A stretch of 19,211 nucleotides of DNA from Clostridiales bacterium (GTDB lineage: Bacteria; Bacillota; Clostridia; Christensenellales; Borkfalkiaceae): assembly GCA_003503945.1 (NCBI GenBank), contig DOCD01000055.1:1-19211 (forward strand), given 5' to 3'. Made by a program: the position numbers and the translations under genes. Shown piece by piece: positions 15,563 through 19,211 of the stretch (the stretch's first letter is position 1; the number at the start of each line of letters is the position of its first letter). The notes under the pieces were generated by a model. The model saw only the letters and a list, made by a program, of their open reading frames with translations. It was not told the origin of the DNA and ran no database searches.

Positions 15563-17088
15563 TGATTTTTTTAGGCATAGAATTAGGCTCTACGCGTATA
15601 AAGGGCGTACTCACGGACGAAAAGGCTAAGGTTCTTGCGCAAGGCGCTTACGAGTGGGAAAATAAGTTTATAGACGGAATATGGACTTATTCTTTTGATG
15701 AAATAAAGTCGGGTTTGCGGGCTTGCTATTCAAGTCTTAAAGAAGACTATAAAAGCAAAACGGGCGGTAATATTACCGAGATAAACGCAATAGGCGTATC
15801 CGCAATGATGCACGGCTTTATTGCTTTGGACAGCCGTAACAAGCCGCTTGCGCCATTTAAAACCTGGCGTTGCGGTGACGCGGAAAAGGAAGCAAATCAG
15901 CTTACCAAACTTTTTAATTTTCCCATACCCGCACGCTGGACTGCGGCGCATTTGTATAAGGCGGTAAAGGATAAGGCAAGCTATCTTGCGGAAATAAATA
16001 CCGTAACCACGCTTGCAGGCTACGTACATAGCTTACTTTCGGGTAAGCACGTTTTGGGCGTGGGCGACGCAAGCGGGGTTTTTCCTGTAAGCGGCGGCAA
16101 TTACGACTTGAAATTGCTAGAAAAATTCAACAAACAGCTAAACGGCAAATTGAGTAAAAGCGTTTACGAATTGTTTCCTAAAGTTCTGCTTGCGGGGCAG
16201 TGCGCTGGGTACTTAACCGCAAATGGAGCAAAGCTTTTGGATAAGGACGGCGATTTGCAAAGCGGCGCGCTTATGTGCCCGCCGGAAGGGGACGCAGGCA
16301 CGGGCATGGTTGCAACCAACAGTGTAAAGCCTTTAACGGGCAACGTTTCCGCAGGCACGTCCGTATTCTCAATGGCGGTGCTGGAAAAACCGCTCACCGC
16401 AGTATATGACGGGGTAGACGTGGTTACCACTCCCACGGGTTCGCCGGTTGTCATGGTGCACTGCAACAACTGTTCATCGGAGATAAATGCGTGGGTGCAA
16501 CTGTTTTCGGAAGCGTGCGGTGTAGATAAAAACAAGCTCTACACAAAGCTTTTTAATCTTTCTTTGGAAGGTGAAGAAGATTGCGGCGGGGTAGTCGCAT
16601 GCAACTACAATTCGGGCGAGAATATTACGGGGATAACGAGCGGAACGCCATTCGTTGCGCATACCGCGGAAAGTAATTTTACGCTTGCAAACTTTATAAG
16701 GGCGCAACTGTATTCGGCATTTGCAACCCTTAAATTAGGCAACGACAGCTTCTTTAAAAAAGAAAAGATAAAGATAGAAAAATACTACGCTCACGGCGGA
16801 CTTTTCAAGACGGAAGGGGTTTGCCAGCAATATCTTGCGGCAGCGTTGAATACGCCCGTTGCTGTAATGACAACCGCAGGCGAAGGCGGAGCGTGGGGTA
16901 TGGCAATACTTGCGGCATATGCGGCGGATAACGAGTTGCCTTTGGAACAATATCTTGAAAGCAAGGTGTTTGCAAAGAGCAAGCTGAAGATAGTAACCCC
17001 TGCCGTAGAAACGGTAAAAGGATTTAATTTATATACAAAAAATTTCAAAAAAGCAATTAAGGCAGAAAAGGTTTTTTACAAGGTGTAA
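15562..17088 (+). CDS. FGGY-family sugar kinase, probable L-ribulokinase
   Basis: This 508-residue cytoplasmic kinase of the FGGY family most likely phosphorylates L-ribulose with ATP, as its gene directly precedes araD and araA. The first phosphate-binding motif is GIELGSTRIK (5-14), with Glu at position 7 where most FGGY kinases have Asp. The likely catalytic base is D244 in EGDAGTGMV, and the second-domain ATP motif is SAGTSVFSM (263-271). Late motifs HGGLFKT, AAALNTPV and GEGGAWGMA are intact. It is shorter than classic E. coli AraB and looks nearer to a clostridial xylulokinase-like branch, so it may be a non-orthologous replacement of AraB. Xylulose is the main alternative substrate. 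Its ATG shares one base with the kinase stop (TAATG), with AGAGGT 6 bases upstream; AraD starts 2 bases after its end. Confidence 0.85.
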   Translation: MIFLGIELGSTRIKGVLTDEKAKVLAQGAYEWENKFIDGIWTYSFDEIKSGLRACYSSLKEDYKSKTGGNITEINAIGVSAMMHGFIALDSRNKPLAPFKTWRCGDAEKEANQLTKLFNFPIPARWTAAHLYKAVKDKASYLAEINTVTTLAGYVHSLLSGKHVLGVGDASGVFPVSGGNYDLKLLEKFNKQLNGKLSKSVYELFPKVLLAGQCAGYLTANGAKLLDKDGDLQSGALMCPPEGDAGTGMVATNSVKPLTGNVSAGTSVFSMAVLEKPLTAVYDGVDVVTTPTGSPVVMVHCNNCSSEINAWVQLFSEACGVDKNKLYTKLFNLSLEGEEDCGGVVACNYNSGENITGITSGTPFVAHTAESNFTLANFIRAQLYSAFATLKLGNDSFFKKEKIKIEKYYAHGGLFKTEGVCQQYLAAALNTPVAVMTTAGEGGAWGMAILAAYAADNELPLEQYLESKVFAKSKLKIVTPAVETVKGFNLYTKNFKKAIKAEKVFYKV

Positions 17089-17090
17089 AA

Positions 17091-17786
17091 ATGCTTGAAG
17101 AATTGAAGAAAGAAGTATTAAAAGCAAATTTAGATTTGGTTAAAAACGGACTTGTGCTCTTTACCTGGGGCAACGTGTCAGCGATAGATAAAAAGTTCGG
17201 GTTGGTTGTAATTAAACCCAGCGGAGTGGAATACGGCGGAATGACCGCCGAAGATATGGTCGTGGTTGATTTAAACGGGAAAGTGGTTGAAGGCAAATAC
17301 AGACCGTCCAGCGATACGCCCACCCATCTTGAACTTTACAAGGCACACCCCGAAATCGGCGGAATAGTGCACACGCACTCGACGTATGCAACGGCTTTTG
17401 CGCAAGCGGGCAGGGCAATACCCGAATACGGCACAACCCACGCGGACTACTTTTACGGCGATATACCCTGCGCCCGTTCGCTTGAAATCTCTGAAATGGA
17501 AGAGTACGAAAAGAACACGGGCACGGTTATAAACCTAACGTTCAAAGACAAGGACGTTGTTGCGATTCCCGCCTGCCTTGTGGCGCATCACGGCGTATTT
17601 GCCTGGGGCAAAGACGCATCGGAAGCAGTATATCATGCAACGGTTGTAGAACAGGTTGCCAAAATGACGTTTATAACAGAAAACTTAACGCCGTTAACCA
17701 AAAGGTTACCGCAGCATATAGCGGACAAACATTATAACAGGAAACACGGTTCTAATGCTTACTACGGGCAAGGAGATAAAAAATGA
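17091..17786 (+). CDS. araD: L-ribulose-5-phosphate 4-epimerase
   Basis: This 231-residue enzyme converts L-ribulose 5-phosphate to D-xylulose 5-phosphate by a zinc-dependent retro-aldol mechanism, feeding the pentose phosphate pathway. It belongs to the class II aldolase/epimerase family and has the usual length. The zinc ligands are H94 and H96 in VHTHS and one of the pair in AHHGVF (166-167). GNVS (27-30), KPSG (42-45) and SSDTPTH (73-79) form the phosphate and active-site loops, and D119 in THADYFYG matches the catalytic Asp of E. coli AraD. Sugar phosphate aldolases of this fold share the zinc site, but THADYF and the neighbouring araA make AraD the clear choice. It follows the sugar kinase by 2 bases, with AAGGTG 5 bases before the ATG, and overlaps araA by 4 bases (ATGA). 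Confidence 0.94.
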   Translation: MLEELKKEVLKANLDLVKNGLVLFTWGNVSAIDKKFGLVVIKPSGVEYGGMTAEDMVVVDLNGKVVEGKYRPSSDTPTHLELYKAHPEIGGIVHTHSTYATAFAQAGRAIPEYGTTHADYFYGDIPCARSLEISEMEEYEKNTGTVINLTFKDKDVVAIPACLVAHHGVFAWGKDASEAVYHATVVEQVAKMTFITENLTPLTKRLPQHIADKHYNRKHGSNAYYGQGDKK

Positions 17787-19195
17787 AAAAATTATATTTT
17801 ATAACGGGAAGTCAGGATTTATACGGCGAAGAAACGCTAAAACAAGTTGCCGCGGACAGCGCGGAAATGGTTAAGTTTTTAAACGGAAAACTTAAAGATA
17901 CGGTAAAAATCGTTTGCACTTCCACGGTGCGAAATGCTGAAGAAGCGGAAGATATATGCCTTAAAGCTACCTGCGATAAGGACTGCGTCGGCGTTATCAC
18001 GTGGATGCACACTTTCTCGCCCGCAAAAATGTGGATACGCGGCTTGCAGGCTTTAAAAAAGCCCATGCTTCATTTACATACGCAGGCAAACGAAAAGCTG
18101 CCCTATAAAACGATTGATATGGACTTTATGAATTTAAACCAGTCTGCCCACGGCGACAGGGAATTCGGGTTCATCTGCACCCGTCTTGGTATCAAGCGCG
18201 AAGTGGTAGTAGGGTTTTATCGGCACGAAGACGTTATTGAAAAGATTCGTGCGTTCGCACAGGTTGCAATTGCGCTCAACTTTTCGCACGGTATGCGGGT
18301 TGCAATGTTCGGCAGCAATATGCGCGACGTTGCCGTGACCGACGGCGACAGGGTGGAAAGCGAAATCCGATACGGTTGGAACGTAAACTACTACGGCATA
18401 GGCGATATGGTAGAAATCGCAAACGCTGTAACCGAGCAGGAAATAGACGAAAAGATGAGCGAGTACGATAAAAAGTACGAGCTTGCAACCAAGGATATAA
18501 AGGCAGTACGCGAACAGGCAAAGTATCATGTTGCGCTTGAAAAGTTCTTAAAGCAGGAGCGTATTTCCGCATTTACGGATAATTTTCAGGATTTGCACGG
18601 CTTAACGCAGTTGCCCGGGCTTTCCGTGCAGGATTTAATGTCAAAAGGCGTGGGCTTCGGCGCGGAAGGCGACTACAAGACGGGCGCGCTTATGGCGGTA
18701 CTGTGTAAAATGGCGGAAGGCAGAAAGGGCGGCACAGCATTTATGGAAGACTACACCTACGACTTGACCGCGGGCAGTGAAAAGGAGCTTGCTTCGCATA
18801 TGCTTGAAGTTTCGCCCGCGTTCGCGGCAAGCAAGCCCAAAATCGAAGTGCATCCCTTGGGAATAGGCGGCAAACAACCTCCTGCAAGACTTGTGTTTGA
18901 CGGCGTGGAAGGCGACGGAATTGCTGTTTGTATGGTGGATATGGGCACGCATTTCAGACTTATATGCGCAAAAATCAGGCTTATAAAACAGCCGGAAGCT
19001 ATGCCAAAGCTTCCCGTGGCAAGACTTATGTGGGAGCTTGTTCCCGACTTCAAAACGGGCGCGGCGGCGTGGATATACGCGGGCGGCGCACACCATGCGG
19101 TAGTATCAACCGCTTTAAAGGTGGAAGATATAAAACTGTTTGCAAAACTTACGGATACCGAGCTTATCGTTATTGACGAAAGTACGGTAATATAA
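17783..19195 (+). CDS. araA: L-arabinose isomerase
   Basis: This 470-residue cytoplasmic enzyme interconverts L-arabinose and L-ribulose using Mn2+ and is the first step of arabinose breakdown. The N-terminal FITGSQDLYGEETL is the family signature. The metal ligands expected from E. coli AraA are present: E295 in GFGAEGDYK, E322 in FMEDYTYDL, H339 in SHMLEV and the second His in GGAHHA (437-438). QANEKLPY and MDFMNLNQSAHGDREFG are also typical. It is slightly shorter than the usual 490-500 residues, but both ends look complete. AAGGAG lies 7 bases before the ATG, which overlaps the araD stop. The stop is 16 bases before the window edge, so further operon genes such as a transporter could follow. 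This is the surest functional call here, and it fixes L-arabinose as the sugar of the locus. Confidence 0.97.
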   Translation: MKKLYFITGSQDLYGEETLKQVAADSAEMVKFLNGKLKDTVKIVCTSTVRNAEEAEDICLKATCDKDCVGVITWMHTFSPAKMWIRGLQALKKPMLHLHTQANEKLPYKTIDMDFMNLNQSAHGDREFGFICTRLGIKREVVVGFYRHEDVIEKIRAFAQVAIALNFSHGMRVAMFGSNMRDVAVTDGDRVESEIRYGWNVNYYGIGDMVEIANAVTEQEIDEKMSEYDKKYELATKDIKAVREQAKYHVALEKFLKQERISAFTDNFQDLHGLTQLPGLSVQDLMSKGVGFGAEGDYKTGALMAVLCKMAEGRKGGTAFMEDYTYDLTAGSEKELASHMLEVSPAFAASKPKIEVHPLGIGGKQPPARLVFDGVEGDGIAVCMVDMGTHFRLICAKIRLIKQPEAMPKLPVARLMWELVPDFKTGAAAWIYAGGAHHAVVSTALKVEDIKLFAKLTDTELIVIDESTVI

Positions 19196-19211
19196 TTTTA
19201 AAATTTAAGGG

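Noticed and set aside
18641..19096. Antisense open frame of 151 residues inside araA
   Set aside because: The araA reading frame carries all metal ligands across this stretch; the reverse frame shows no domain or ribosome binding site.

Overview
The window reads as part of a chromosome from a Gram-positive, anaerobic Clostridia-type bacterium, probably an uncultured gut or rumen lineage near Christensenellales; that placement is inference from gene style, not a phylogeny. The signs are AGGAGG-type ribosome binding sites before several genes, a LytTR regulator with an AgrC-like GHKL kinase, a lipoprotein with InlB-type repeats, membrane-tethered glycosidases, and no outer-membrane or SusC/SusD machinery. 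Eleven genes lie on the + strand, almost end to end. I see no tRNA, rRNA, CRISPR, transposase, phage gene or clear sign of recent transfer.

Layout. A near-consensus promoter (30-59) precedes a cytoplasmic GH43 enzyme (97-1536) and a 1319-residue secreted, circularly permuted GH3 with two putative Ig domains, a short collagen-like stretch and a C-terminal membrane anchor (1582-5541). The largest gap (5542-5679) holds a terminator-like hairpin and two smaller inverted repeats. Next come a lipoprotein with six InlB repeats and a CBM-like end (5680-7728), a small four-helix membrane protein (7747-8169), a second permuted GH3 anchored at both ends (8179-11148) and a cytoplasmic GH2 (11129-13477). 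A second strong promoter (13484-13512) starts a tight five-gene run: LytTR response regulator, GHKL sensor kinase, FGGY sugar kinase, AraD and AraA (13533-19195).

How the genes work together (inference from families). The lipoprotein and the two surface GH3 enzymes would bind and trim an arabinose-containing plant glycan outside the cell. A transporter not present here would import the oligosaccharides, and the cytoplasmic GH43 and GH2 would finish them. AraA, the FGGY kinase and AraD would then take L-arabinose through L-ribulose and L-ribulose 5-phosphate to D-xylulose 5-phosphate. The sensor pair is encoded in the same apparent operon as the arabinose genes, so it is the likely local regulator; no AraR, LacI or AraC-type regulator is visible. 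This coupling of an AgrC/AgrA-type sensor pair to araBDA is the most unusual aspect of the window. The exact glycan and all enzyme specificities remain open.
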